NCBI GenBank assembly: GCA_016703155.1
Contig: JADJCP010000008.1
Coordinates: forward strand, 76,369 to 140,368
DNA from: Hydrogenophilales bacterium
Lineage (GTDB): Bacteria > Pseudomonadota > Gammaproteobacteria > Burkholderiales > Thiobacillaceae
Reading direction: 5' to 3'
DNA length: 64,000 nt
Under the pieces are notes generated by a model. That model worked only from the letters and a program-made list of their open reading frames with translations, did not search any database and was not told where the DNA came from. The position numbers and the translations under genes were made by a program. Positions 52,690 through 61,081 of the stretch are shown here, piece after piece; position 1 is the stretch's first letter; every line of letters begins with the position of its first letter.

Positions 52690-52805
52690 GATCCGGTCAT
52701 CCCTGCAACCGGATCGGGCGCCTGGCGCCGGGGCACATCTTTCTCAACCATCGCGGGGTATTCGCCCCGCCGGGGGCGAGCCTCGCGGTTCTTTTGGAGG
52801 CTCGC
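52690..52805 (+). promoter_or_regulatory. Structured leader R12
   Basis: GATCCGGT/ACCGGATC hairpin with loop CATCCCTGCA, GGCG/CGCC hairpin, then GGGG that can pair with loop TCCC. GCGGGG/CCCCGC follows, then a perfect nine-pair stem GCGAGCCTC / GAGGCTCGC (52776-52784 with 52797-52805) that ends directly at ATG 52806 and contains the ribosome site. Confidence 0.75.
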
Positions 52806-53534
52806 ATGGCAACACAACTCTGGGGAATCCGGGAGTTCTCGGATGTCTTTCTGGACGCATTGGTACGCAACGAAGCGGGGCAATTGATGTTCGCCTCGCT
52901 GTACGGCCGGGATACTGCCATCCAGCAACTGCTGGCGGCGTTCTCCCTGCCGGTGACTTCAGGCGGTGTCGACCGCATCACCCTGAAACCCGTCGAGGCG
53001 CCGCCTCGCGTGGCCGACGGCGTGGTGGGGGTGGTGCCCCTGCATCCGGCGACGCCGGCGGCGGACGATCCGCGCGGCGTGGCCTACATTGGCGATGCCG
53101 CGCGGCTCACCAAGCTGGCCGGCAAGCTGCCAAAGAAGTCGCTCCTCGGCCCGGTGTCGCATGTCTTCATCTACGACCACCTGGTGATCGACCCGGACAC
53201 GGCCAACGGCCGCGCCTGGGTGCTCACCCAGGGCGACGGGCCGGAGCATCTGGACTCCGTCTGGGCCATGATCCAGCGCATCTCACCGGTGCCGCTGATC
53301 GATGCCTGGATGTCGCCGGTGCTTGAACACCTGGGCGATGCCGTCATCAAGGATCTGAGTCCACAAAACTTGTCCACGGTGACCTGGCCAACCATGGGGC
53401 CAATCCAGGCCTCGGTGATCGACTTGGGGGAAAGCTTCTCCCAGGCCATTTCGGAGCTGGTTCAACGCCGGGTGCTGACGCGCCCGGACACGGCCGGTGA
53501 TGTCATTCAACAGGAATTGCCGCTCGCGGCCTGA
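52806..53534 (+). CDS. ICE accessory protein, unknown
   Basis: 242-residue protein MATQLWGIREFSDVFLDALV. Middle section is beta-rich (VFIYDHLVIDPDTANGRAWVL). No known domain. It lies between the methyltransferase and helicase genes. Confidence 0.55.
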   Translation: MATQLWGIREFSDVFLDALVRNEAGQLMFASLYGRDTAIQQLLAAFSLPVTSGGVDRITLKPVEAPPRVADGVVGVVPLHPATPAADDPRGVAYIGDAARLTKLAGKLPKKSLLGPVSHVFIYDHLVIDPDTANGRAWVLTQGDGPEHLDSVWAMIQRISPVPLIDAWMSPVLEHLGDAVIKDLSPQNLSTVTWPTMGPIQASVIDLGESFSQAISELVQRRVLTRPDTAGDVIQQELPLAA

Positions 53535-53558
53535 CCTGAGTTTTACCTACTACCCACC

Positions 53559-53620
53559 CTTGCGGGGATGTCATGTCCCCGCAAGGGGCATGGTGTCTCC
53601 GCGTTTCTTTGGAGATCATC
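53559..53620 (+). promoter_or_regulatory. Structured leader R13 of the helicase gene
   Basis: CTTGCGGGGA/TCCCCGCAAG hairpin, then GGTGTCTCC / GGAGATCATC (53592-53600 with 53611-53620) pairing the ribosome site up to ATG 53621. No pseudoknot module. Confidence 0.75.
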
Positions 53621-56316
53621 ATGCAAGTTGCACATCACACGTTACATGTCACCACGTCCACCCAACCGGTGGGCGACCATAACACGCTGCACGCGGACAT
53701 CCTGGCGTTCATCGCCCGGCATCCCAAGCCCGAGGGTGCCCCGGAACAGTGGGTCATCTGCAAGCTCTTCGACGCCTTCGGCTCGGCCACCTGGTGGCTG
53801 ACCGAGTACGACGCCGAGGACAAGATCGGTTTCGGCTACGTGACCGGCCTGCAATACGACGAATGGGGTTCCGTCTCCATCGACGAACTGGCTGAGTTGC
53901 ATGCCGGCCTCTCGGGCATGTCGGGATCGGCGCCGCGTATCGAGGTGGATCAATACTTTCTGCCCCGTACCAAGGACGAAGCGGTCTCCGCCTACTATCA
54001 GCGCAGCAACGAGGGCGTCCAGGCGCCGGAAGAGCGGATCGATGGCGACATCGCACCGCTCGCCGAGCCTGGGGTGTTGTCGTTGTCGGCGTTCGTGTCA
54101 GCGTTCGGCACGGGCCTGCTCGACGCCGTGCGCCGGCAGAATCCGCCGGTGTATTCCGGTATCCCGGATGCGCGGCGCGAGGCGGTGATGGACACCCTTA
54201 CCCGGGCGCCCTTCCCTGCCCAGCGCGAGGTGGTGCAAGCCGTCTGCGCGCTGCTCTTCGATGAGAACGATCCGGCTGGCATCATCAACGCCGAGATGGG
54301 GACGGGGAAGACCATGATGGCCATCGCGGCCGCCGCGGTCGCCCATGCCGAAGGCTATCAACGCAGTCTGGTGATCTGCCCGCCGCACCTGGTCTACAAG
54401 TGGCGACGGGAGATCAAGCAGACGGTGCCGAATGCGCGGGTCTGGGTGCTGAATGGCCCGGATACGCTCAAGAAGCTCCTGACGCTACGCCAGATGCGCG
54501 CTGCGCCCCTGCATCCCGAGTTCTTCGTGATGGGTCGGGTGCGGATGCGCATGGGCTACCACTGGAAGCCGGCGTTCAATCTGAAGCGCGTCCTGGTGCA
54601 GGAGCAAGACGGCGAGTCGACGATTCCGGAAGGGTCGAAGGTCGCGGTCTGTCCGAGCTGTCACACCTGGATCACCGATGGGGACGACAAGCCCCTGACC
54701 CCCACCTTGGCCGAGTTTCACCTGGCCAAGGAGCGGCGTTTCTGCCCGCATTGCCACGGCGCTTTATGGACCTTGACCCGTCCGCAGGCCTCGGCGCAAA
54801 CGCGGGATGAGATGGTGCTTTCGGCGATGCAACAGTTGCCGACGATCGGCGCGAAAACCGCGCGTCGTTTGCTCGATACCTACGGCGCGACGATGTTGGG
54901 TGACATGCTGGAGGACAACGTCTACGAGTTCATCAACCTGATGGACGAGGATGGCGATCTGTTCTTCTCCGACCGCCAGGCGACCCGGATGGAGCGGGCC
55001 ATGGCCAACGCGGAGTTCAGCTTTGGACAAGGCGGCTACCAACCGACCGAGTACATCAAGCGCTACCTGCCCCAGGGCTACTTCGGCTTGCTCATCGTCG
55101 ACGAAGGTCACGAGTACAAGAACGAGGGGTCCGCCCAGGGGCAGGCCTTCGGTGTGCTGGCCAGGAAATGCAGCAAGACGCTGCTCCTGACCGAACGCTG
55201 ATGGGCGGCTATGCCGACGATCTCTTCTATCTGCTCTGGCGGCTGAATCCCGGGGCGATGATGGCGGATGGTTTCGGCTACTCGCGGCGTGGCTCGCTCG
55301 GGCCGGCGTCCATGGGCTTCTTGCGAGCCCACGGTGTCATCAAGGACATTTACAAGTCCAAGAGCGACGACGAGTCGCGGTCTCATCGCACGGCGCGCGG
55401 TCGACAGACCGTGCATCGCGCGGCCAAGGGTCCGGGTTTCGGGCCGAACGGCATCATGCGCTATGTGGTGCCCATTTCAGCATTTTTGAAGCTCAAGCAG
55501 ATCGGCGGCAACGTCCTGCCCCCCTACGAGGAACATTTCGATGGGATCAGGATGACGCCGGATCAGTTCGATTGGTATCGGAAGCTGGAGGGTGCCTTGA
55601 AAGAGGCCCTGAAGCAGGCGCTGCGCGCGGGGGACCACAGTCTCCTGGGCGTAGTCCTGAATGCCCTCCTGGCCTGGCCGGATTGCGCGTTCCGTGCGGA
55701 ACACGTGGTCCACCCGCATCACCGCAGCAGAGTTCTGGCCCACGTGCCTGTCCTGTTCGGTGAGACGGAACCGATGCCGAAGGAACTGAAGCTGATCGAG
55801 CGGGTGAAGGCCGAGAAGGCGAAGGGCCGAAAGGTTCTGGTCTATACGGTCTACACCGGCACCCGAGACACCACCGCACGGCTCAAGATGCTCCTGGCGT
55901 CGGAAGGCCTCAAGGTGGCGACATTGAGCGCAAGCGTGGCCGCCGAGAAGCGGGAAGACTGGGTCGCTGACCAGGTCGACCGTGGCATCGACGTGCTGAT
56001 CACCAACCCCGAGCTGGTGAAAACCGGTCTCGACCTATTGGAGTTCCCGACCATCGTCTTCCTCCAGTCCGGCTACAACGTCTACACCCTGCAACAAGCC
56101 GCCCGCCGTTCCTGGCGGATCGGCCAGAAGCACCCGGTGGATGTCGTGTTCCTGGGCTACGAGGGGACGGCGCAGATGACCTGCCTTGAGCTGATGGCGA
56201 AGAAAATCGCCGTGGCGCAATCGACTTCCGGCGACATGCCGGAGTCCGGGTTGGACGTGCTGAACCAGTCGGGTGATTCCATCGAAGTGGCCCTGGCCAA
56301 GCAATTGGTGGCCTAG
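53621..56316 (+). pseudogene. SNF2-type helicase of the ICE, one frameshift
   Basis: About 898-codon superfamily 2 helicase. Walker A AEMGTGKTMMAIA near residue 230 and motif II IVDEGHEYKN near residue 500. A zinc-ribbon-like pair (CPSCHTW, CPHCHG) and a helix-hairpin-helix (LPTIGAKTARRLLDTYG) are inserted between them. One missing G near 55192 destroys motif III (LTGT) and stops the frame at 55201. The second frame resumes LMGGYADDLFYLLWR and holds the C-terminal lobe with QAARRSWRIGQKHPV. The family is often linked to DNA processing in ICEs. Confidence 0.82.
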
Positions 56317-56324
56317 CCGCCCTG

Positions 56325-56375
56325 CCCTACCCCGGCGCGCCCTCGGGCGTGTCCGGGGCTTTCTTTGACGTGTAT
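56325..56375 (+). terminator. Terminator-like hairpin after the helicase
   Basis: CCCCGG.CGCGCCC / GGGCGTG.CCGGGG stem followed by CTTTCTTT, just after the helicase stop. Confidence 0.6.
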
Positions 56376-56389
56376 TGAGGAGCAACACC

Positions 56390-56602
56390 ATGTTGACGAA
56401 GCTGGATCAGGAACGGCTCGACAAAGCCACCCAGGCCGCAGGCCTGCTACAGGAGGATATGCGCGATCTCAGCCGGGCGGATAACCCGCTGCTGGCCGAT
56501 ATCGCCTACACCCTGATGGATGACGTTGTGGGCCTGCATCAGCGGCTGCAACGAATCAGCGTTCTGGTGCGGGAACCTTCCGAAGACGTGATCGAAGGCT
56601 GA
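56390..56602 (+). CDS. Small ICE protein, unknown
   Basis: 70-residue helical protein MLTKLDQERLDKATQAAGLL with GAGGAG upstream. Acidic, no known domain. Confidence 0.5.
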   Translation: MLTKLDQERLDKATQAAGLLQEDMRDLSRADNPLLADIAYTLMDDVVGLHQRLQRISVLVREPSEDVIEG

Positions 56603-56629
56603 CCCGCCATTACTAACCTACCCAAGGGG

Positions 56630-56652
56630 AGCCCCTTCGGGGGCTTTCCATT
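56630..56652 (+). terminator. Hairpin AGCCCC-TTC-GGGGGCT
   Basis: Short strong stem with a few T residues, after the 70-residue gene. Confidence 0.55.
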
Positions 56653-56674
56653 GGGCTCATGGAAGGAAGAAACC

Positions 56675-57135
56675 ATGCGTGTTTTGAAGTATCTGGATCT
56701 GGCCTTGCCTCACGTCTCGGAAGGGACTCGGGACTGGCTAGACGAGGCCACGGCGGCGCGGACACATTGCACCGGTATCACTGTGGCACCCACGACTACG
56801 GCGCGTTCCTGAGCGTTCCAGCCGAGTCCGGCTGAATCAACGATCTTGGCTGTCCGGACGACTTGAAAAGCGTCCTGCACTATGCCAAGCAGCTTGGCTG
56901 CGATGTCGTGACGCTGGATCAGGATGGCACACCCAAGAGTAGCCTGCGATATATCCACTTCGCTGAGCGGGCGCACTCGTCTCTGGCAGAACGCGCGGCA
57001 TCAGTTGCTAGCTGGTATGCAAGGCAACACAGATCAAGCCGAGGACGTAACATTGCAAAAGCGGGACAAAGCCCGACTCTGAGCGATACCTCATTCCAGT
57101 TTGGGTTCGCGTCACCTTGCAGAGGATACCCTTAA
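56675..57135 (+). pseudogene. DUF5983-like protein remnant
   Basis: Start MRVLKYLDLALPHVSEGTRD with GGAAG upstream. One missing base near 56770 moves the frame to HRYHCGTHDYGAFLSVP. A TGA follows at 56833 and the frame continues INDLGCPDDLKSVLHYAKQLG, typical of a small ICE protein I tentatively assign to DUF5983. The rest of the open frame to 57135 does not look coding. Confidence 0.5.
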
Positions 57136-57152
57136 AGGGTAAATTGATTTCT

Positions 57153-57452
57153 ATGGAGAAGCGCACACCGCATTACCCATTGGCAGACATCCTGGCGCAG
57201 ATGGTCAGTGTCGAGGAAATGAGTCTCACGCTGACCGCACACACTGGAATTCGTCTGACAGGTATGACGGTGGCAGAGGCGCTTCAAGTTGTTCGTGGCC
57301 TGACTGGGCCGAACTTCTACAAGAGCATGACCACCCACGCCAACCACCGTGTTTGGCAGGACGTATATCACGCCAAATGGGCTGGCAAGGGTCTCTATGT
57401 GAAGTTCCAGCAAGCCGGCGAGTACTTCATCGTCTCGTTTAAGGAGTTGTGA
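57153..57452 (+). CDS. mqsR: MqsR-family toxin
   Basis: 99-residue RelE-fold mRNA interferase (GCU-specific in Escherichia coli). The family signature MEKRTPHYPL at the start, DFYKSMTT-like NFYKSMTTHANHRVWQDVYH near residue 60 and FIVSFKEL at the end match MqsR closely. It is intact and followed two bases later by mqsA, toxin first as is normal for this system. Confidence 0.92.
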   Translation: MEKRTPHYPLADILAQMVSVEEMSLTLTAHTGIRLTGMTVAEALQVVRGLTGPNFYKSMTTHANHRVWQDVYHAKWAGKGLYVKFQQAGEYFIVSFKEL

Positions 57453-57453
57453 C

Positions 57454-57876
57454 ATGGCATCGAAATGGAATGGCAAGCTTTGCCCGCTGTGCAGCGAGGG
57501 CACGTTGCACGACGGCAATAAGGCGCAGCAAATGGAATACCGTGGCCGGGTGTACGAGTACACCACCAGGGGCGCGTTCTGTGATCACTGCCAGGACGGT
57601 TTCCCGGTCCATGACGAGCAGGAGGAAGCCGCCTGGATCGCCTTCCGCGACAAGGTGGATGCCGAAGAATGTGCGGAACTGGTCCGCATCCGCCGCAAGT
57701 TGAAACTCACTCAGCAAGCGGCCGCCAGACTGACGGGGGGCGGTAAAAATGCCTTCTCGCGCTATGACCGAGGCGAGGCCAAGCCAATGCCCGCCGTGGT
57801 AAATCTGTTCCGTTTGCTGGACCGCCACCCCGAACTACTCAAAGAACTGGGCGCAACAGCCATATCCCCATCTTAA
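57454..57876 (+). CDS. mqsA: MqsA-family antitoxin
   Basis: 140-residue antitoxin. The N-terminal zinc domain has CPLCSEG and CDHCQDG; the C-terminal XRE helix-turn-helix (LTQQAAARLTGGGKNAFSRYD) would bind the operator and autoregulate. Two bases separate it from mqsR. No operator palindrome was identified upstream of mqsR. Confidence 0.92.
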   Translation: MASKWNGKLCPLCSEGTLHDGNKAQQMEYRGRVYEYTTRGAFCDHCQDGFPVHDEQEEAAWIAFRDKVDAEECAELVRIRRKLKLTQQAAARLTGGGKNAFSRYDRGEAKPMPAVVNLFRLLDRHPELLKELGATAISPS

Positions 57877-57909
57877 AGGTGGCAACGCCCCATCTGGCAG
57901 CAATCAAGG

Positions 57910-58013
57910 CAACACCGGGCGCGGTAGCCAATGACTTGGGGCTGGTCGAACAGACCCTGCGCCAACAACGTAAGGCGCTTTCGATGGTTGTTACGAAAGG
58001 CAAGGTTTTCTGA
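57910..58013 (+). pseudogene. IS3-type OrfA remnant
   Basis: Frame TPGAVANDLGLVEQTLRQQRKAL resembles the helix-turn-helix of IS3-family OrfA (usually GLVEQTLRNW). Short and degraded, ending at TGA 58011-58013. Confidence 0.4.
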
Positions 58014-58031
58014 GCAGCCTATCCGGCATTG

Positions 58032-58078
58032 ATGTCCGCTAATGGACTATTATTGTTTAATGTCCATTTATGGACTAT
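58032..58078 (+). promoter_or_regulatory. Two operator-like repeats before the ParS/RES pair
   Basis: ATGTCCGCTAATGGACTAT (58032-58050) and ATGTCCATTTATGGACTAT (58060-58078), 28 bases apart. Each is an imperfect palindrome around GTCC...GGAC. They are well placed for autorepression of the toxin-antitoxin operon. Confidence 0.75.
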
Positions 58079-58118
58079 CCTGTAAAAATCACACAATGCA
58101 ATCAAAGGAGAGACCCTC

Positions 58119-58535
58119 ATGACTGCCGTGGCTCGCGGTGCCAGCGCAAGCGCTCCACCGACCAACAAGGCCATGTCCGCCGCCGGCTTGCGCGCGTTCT
58201 TCAGAATCGCTGGTAGCTGGGGCCTGAATACCGAAGAACAGATGGTGCTGCTGGGCGCTCCAGGTCGCTCCACCTACTTCAAATGGAAGTCAGCGCCGGA
58301 AGCGGCAGATCTGAAGCGGGACACCCTAGAGCGTCTGTCATACATCTTGGGCATCTACAAATCACTGCAAATTCTGTTACCGGATACGACCGCAGCCGAC
58401 GCATGGGTCAAGAAAACGAACACTGCGCCGTTGTTCGGTGGCAAAAGCGCATTGGATCGCATGCTTGGCGGCAATACGGGTGACCTGTTGGCCGTGCGCC
58501 AGTACCTGGATGCTCGGCGTGGAGGGTGGGCTTGA
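58119..58535 (+). CDS. ParS/MbcA-type antitoxin (DUF2384 family)
   Basis: 138-residue antitoxin. An XRE-like N-terminal part (LRAFFRIAGSWGLNTEEQMVL) and the C-terminal toxin-binding domain with PLFGGKSALDRMLGG are typical of the DUF2384/Xre antitoxins that pair with RES toxins. AAAGGAG precedes ATG 58119. The RES gene overlaps its stop. Confidence 0.88.
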   Translation: MTAVARGASASAPPTNKAMSAAGLRAFFRIAGSWGLNTEEQMVLLGAPGRSTYFKWKSAPEAADLKRDTLERLSYILGIYKSLQILLPDTTAADAWVKKTNTAPLFGGKSALDRMLGGNTGDLLAVRQYLDARRGGWA

Positions 58536-59209
58536 GCTATCCCGTTGCGGCGATTGCCTGGCATCCCGCCTATCGCGTCATCCCCTCACGCTTCCCGTCC
58601 GTCTGCTTATTTGAACGTGTTGCCAGTCCGGAGGATTTCGACGCGCTCTATGCTCTTGAAGCGATGACCAACGACCGGATTCGCGACGAAGTGGGGGAAA
58701 TCAGTTTGGTCCCGGTCGAGGAGCGTCTGTTCGGCAACGGCAGCACCCCGATCATGGCCGCTTTCACGCACATCAATCCGCAAGGAAGCCGTTTCAGCGA
58801 TGGCACGTATGGTGTCTTTTATTGTGGCCATGACAAGAAAACCGCCATTGCGGAAACCTGTTACCACTCGGCGCTGTTCATGGGCGCCACCAATGAATCC
58901 GCCATGCGTCTTCAGATGCGGCTTTACTCGGTCGAGGTCGAGGGCGAGGTCGCTGACCTGCGACAAGCCGCGATCACCGATCCTCTCATCATTGATCCAG
59001 ACAACTATGGCTATACCCAGGACATCGGCCGCAAGATCAGAAGTGAAGGCTGTCCTGGCATCCTCTATCCATCCGTTCGTGATCCCGAAGGTGAATGTCT
59101 GGCAGCCCTGCGCACCGGGATACTGCGCGATTGCCTGCATGCCGCCTATCTGGAATACAACTGGAACGGCCGGACAATAGACGCAGTTTTCGAGGTTTCA
59201 AGACTATGA
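58532..59209 (+). CDS. RES-domain toxin
   Basis: NAD-degrading or ADP-ribosylating toxin of the RES family, 225 residues. The three motif residues are visible: Arg in YRVIPSRFP, Glu in AIAETCYHSA and Ser near RLYSVEVEG. The start is TTG 58532, overlapping the antitoxin stop; GTG 58526 is an alternative. It is partnered by the upstream antitoxin and followed by a WGR-like gene overlapping by four bases. Confidence 0.88.
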   Translation: MSYPVAAIAWHPAYRVIPSRFPSVCLFERVASPEDFDALYALEAMTNDRIRDEVGEISLVPVEERLFGNGSTPIMAAFTHINPQGSRFSDGTYGVFYCGHDKKTAIAETCYHSALFMGATNESAMRLQMRLYSVEVEGEVADLRQAAITDPLIIDPDNYGYTQDIGRKIRSEGCPGILYPSVRDPEGECLAALRTGILRDCLHAAYLEYNWNGRTIDAVFEVSRL

Positions 59210-59457
59210 CGCTGAACGTCGACTATCAGGTACCGATCCGCTGGGAAAGCGCTACTCGGTACTATGTTGCCGTGATTGATCGAGATCTCTTAAATGAACT
59301 GGTGGTCTCGCGCTACTGGGGCGGCAAATGGTCGCGCATAGGCGGCGCACTTCACGAAGTCATCGGCTCGTTGGAGGATGGCGTGGCGATGATCCAGAAG
59401 TACGACAAAGAACGCGAAAAGCGCGGTTACAAAGTGGTCGCCAGTCACCACCAATAA
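59206..59457 (+). CDS. Small WGR-like protein
   Basis: 83-residue protein whose centre, LVVSRYWGGKWSRIGGALHE, and tail EKRGYKVV match the WGR domain pattern. WGR domains occur in PARP-like and DNA-related proteins. Coupled to the RES gene by a four-base overlap, so it may modulate that NAD-using toxin; speculative. Confidence 0.6.
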   Translation: MTLNVDYQVPIRWESATRYYVAVIDRDLLNELVVSRYWGGKWSRIGGALHEVIGSLEDGVAMIQKYDKEREKRGYKVVASHHQ

Positions 59458-59515
59458 CGGCAAAGCCCAACGGCCGAGCCACCTGAAAACACACAACCAA
59501 AAGACATCTCCCCCC

Positions 59516-61081
59516 ATGCTCGACGACATCAAGAAAACCCTGTGGGCCACGGCCGACAAGCTGCGCGCCAACATGGACGCCGCCGAATACAAGCATCTCG
59601 TGCTGGGCCTCATTTTCGTGAAATACATCTCCGACACCTTCGCATCGCGCCGGGCTGAATTGACCCGGCGCTTTACCGATCCGGCGGACGATTACTTCCT
59701 GTATGAATCGGACGATGAGCTCCTCGCCGAAGAACTTGAAGACCGCGACTACTACAGGGAAGTGAACGTCTTCTGGGTACCGGAATCGGCGCGTTGGGAA
59801 AGCCTGCGCGCTGCGGCCAAGCAACCGGATATCGGCAAGCGCATCGACAACGCACTGGCCATTGTGGAAGTGGAAAACCCCAAGCTCAAGGGCATCCTCG
59901 ACAAGCGCTATGGTCGCGCCCAGCTGCCGGACGGCAAGCTCGGCGAGCTGGTCGATCTGGTCTCCACCGTGGGCTTTGGCGAAGACGCCAATGTCGCCCG
60001 CGATGTGCTCGGCCAGGTCTATGAATACTTCCTCGGCCAGTTCGCCAGCGCCGAAGGCAAGAAAGGCGGCCAGTTCTACACGCCAGCATCGATCGTCAAG
60101 CTCCTGGTCGCCGTCCTTGGGCCACATCACGGCAAGTTCTACGACCCCTGCTGTGGTTCCGGCGGCATGTTCGTGCAGAGCGAGAAGTTCGTCGAAGCGC
60201 ACGGCGGCAAGCTCGGGGACGTATCCATCTACGGGCAGGAATCCAACCCGACCACCTGGCGCCTCGCCGCGATGAACCTGGCCATCCGTGGCCTCGATTT
60301 CAACCTGGGGCGCGAGCCAGCCGACACCTTCACCCGCAACCAGCACCCGGATCTACGCGCCGACTTCATCCTGGCCAACCCGCCATTCAACATCAGCGAC
60401 TGGTGGCACGGCAGCCTGGAAGGCGATCCGCGCTGGGTATACGGCACGCCGCCGAAAGGCAATGCCAACTATGCCTGGTTGCAGCACATGCTCTACCACC
60501 TGAAACCGACCGGCCGCGCCGGCATCGTCCTGGCCAATGGCCCGATGAGTTCCAGCCAGAGTGGCGAAGGCGAGATTCGTCGCGCCATGGTCGAGGACGA
60601 CGTGGTGGAAGTCATGGTGGCGCTGCCGGGTCAGCTTTTCTTCAACACCCAGATCCCGGCCTGCCTGTGGTTCCTCACCAAGCAAAAGCGCAACCGCAAG
60701 GGTGAAGTCCTGTTCATCGACGCCCGCAAGCTGGGCCGCATGATCAGCCGAGTGCAGACGGAACTGACCGATGACGTCATCAATCGTGTCGCCGACACGG
60801 TGGCGGCATGGCGTGGCGAGGCGGGATCAAATGGCGAAGTGGCCGAATACCAGGACATCCCCGGTTACTGTCGCAGCGTGACATTGGCCGAGATTGCCGA
60901 ACATGGTCATGTACTGACCCCGGGCCGCTACGTCGGCGCCGAGGCCGTGGAAGACGACGGCGTGGCGTTCGCCGAGAAGATGCAGACGCTCACCGAAAAA
61001 CTGGGCGAACAGATGGCGAAGGGGGCGGAGCTGGATCAGTTGATTCGGCAGAAGCTGGGGGGGCTGGGGTATGAGTTCTGA
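59516..61081 (+). CDS. hsdM: Type I restriction-modification methyltransferase subunit HsdM
   Basis: 521-residue N6-adenine methyltransferase. The N-terminal helical domain LDDIKKTLWATADKLRANM is followed by the SAM motif YDPCCGSGGMFVQ near residue 205 and the catalytic ILANPPFNISDWW near residue 285. HsdS and HsdR genes follow, giving a complete three-gene system. The hsdS start overlaps the hsdM stop by eleven bases. Confidence 0.95.
   Translation: MLDDIKKTLWATADKLRANMDAAEYKHLVLGLIFVKYISDTFASRRAELTRRFTDPADDYFLYESDDELLAEELEDRDYYREVNVFWVPESARWESLRAAAKQPDIGKRIDNALAIVEVENPKLKGILDKRYGRAQLPDGKLGELVDLVSTVGFGEDANVARDVLGQVYEYFLGQFASAEGKKGGQFYTPASIVKLLVAVLGPHHGKFYDPCCGSGGMFVQSEKFVEAHGGKLGDVSIYGQESNPTTWRLAAMNLAIRGLDFNLGREPADTFTRNQHPDLRADFILANPPFNISDWWHGSLEGDPRWVYGTPPKGNANYAWLQHMLYHLKPTGRAGIVLANGPMSSSQSGEGEIRRAMVEDDVVEVMVALPGQLFFNTQIPACLWFLTKQKRNRKGEVLFIDARKLGRMISRVQTELTDDVINRVADTVAAWRGEAGSNGEVAEYQDIPGYCRSVTLAEIAEHGHVLTPGRYVGAEAVEDDGVAFAEKMQTLTEKLGEQMAKGAELDQLIRQKLGGLGYEF

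Noticed and set aside
53573..53620. Upstream in-frame start for the helicase
   Set aside because: It would begin inside the leader hairpin R13; ATG 53621 follows the SD exactly.
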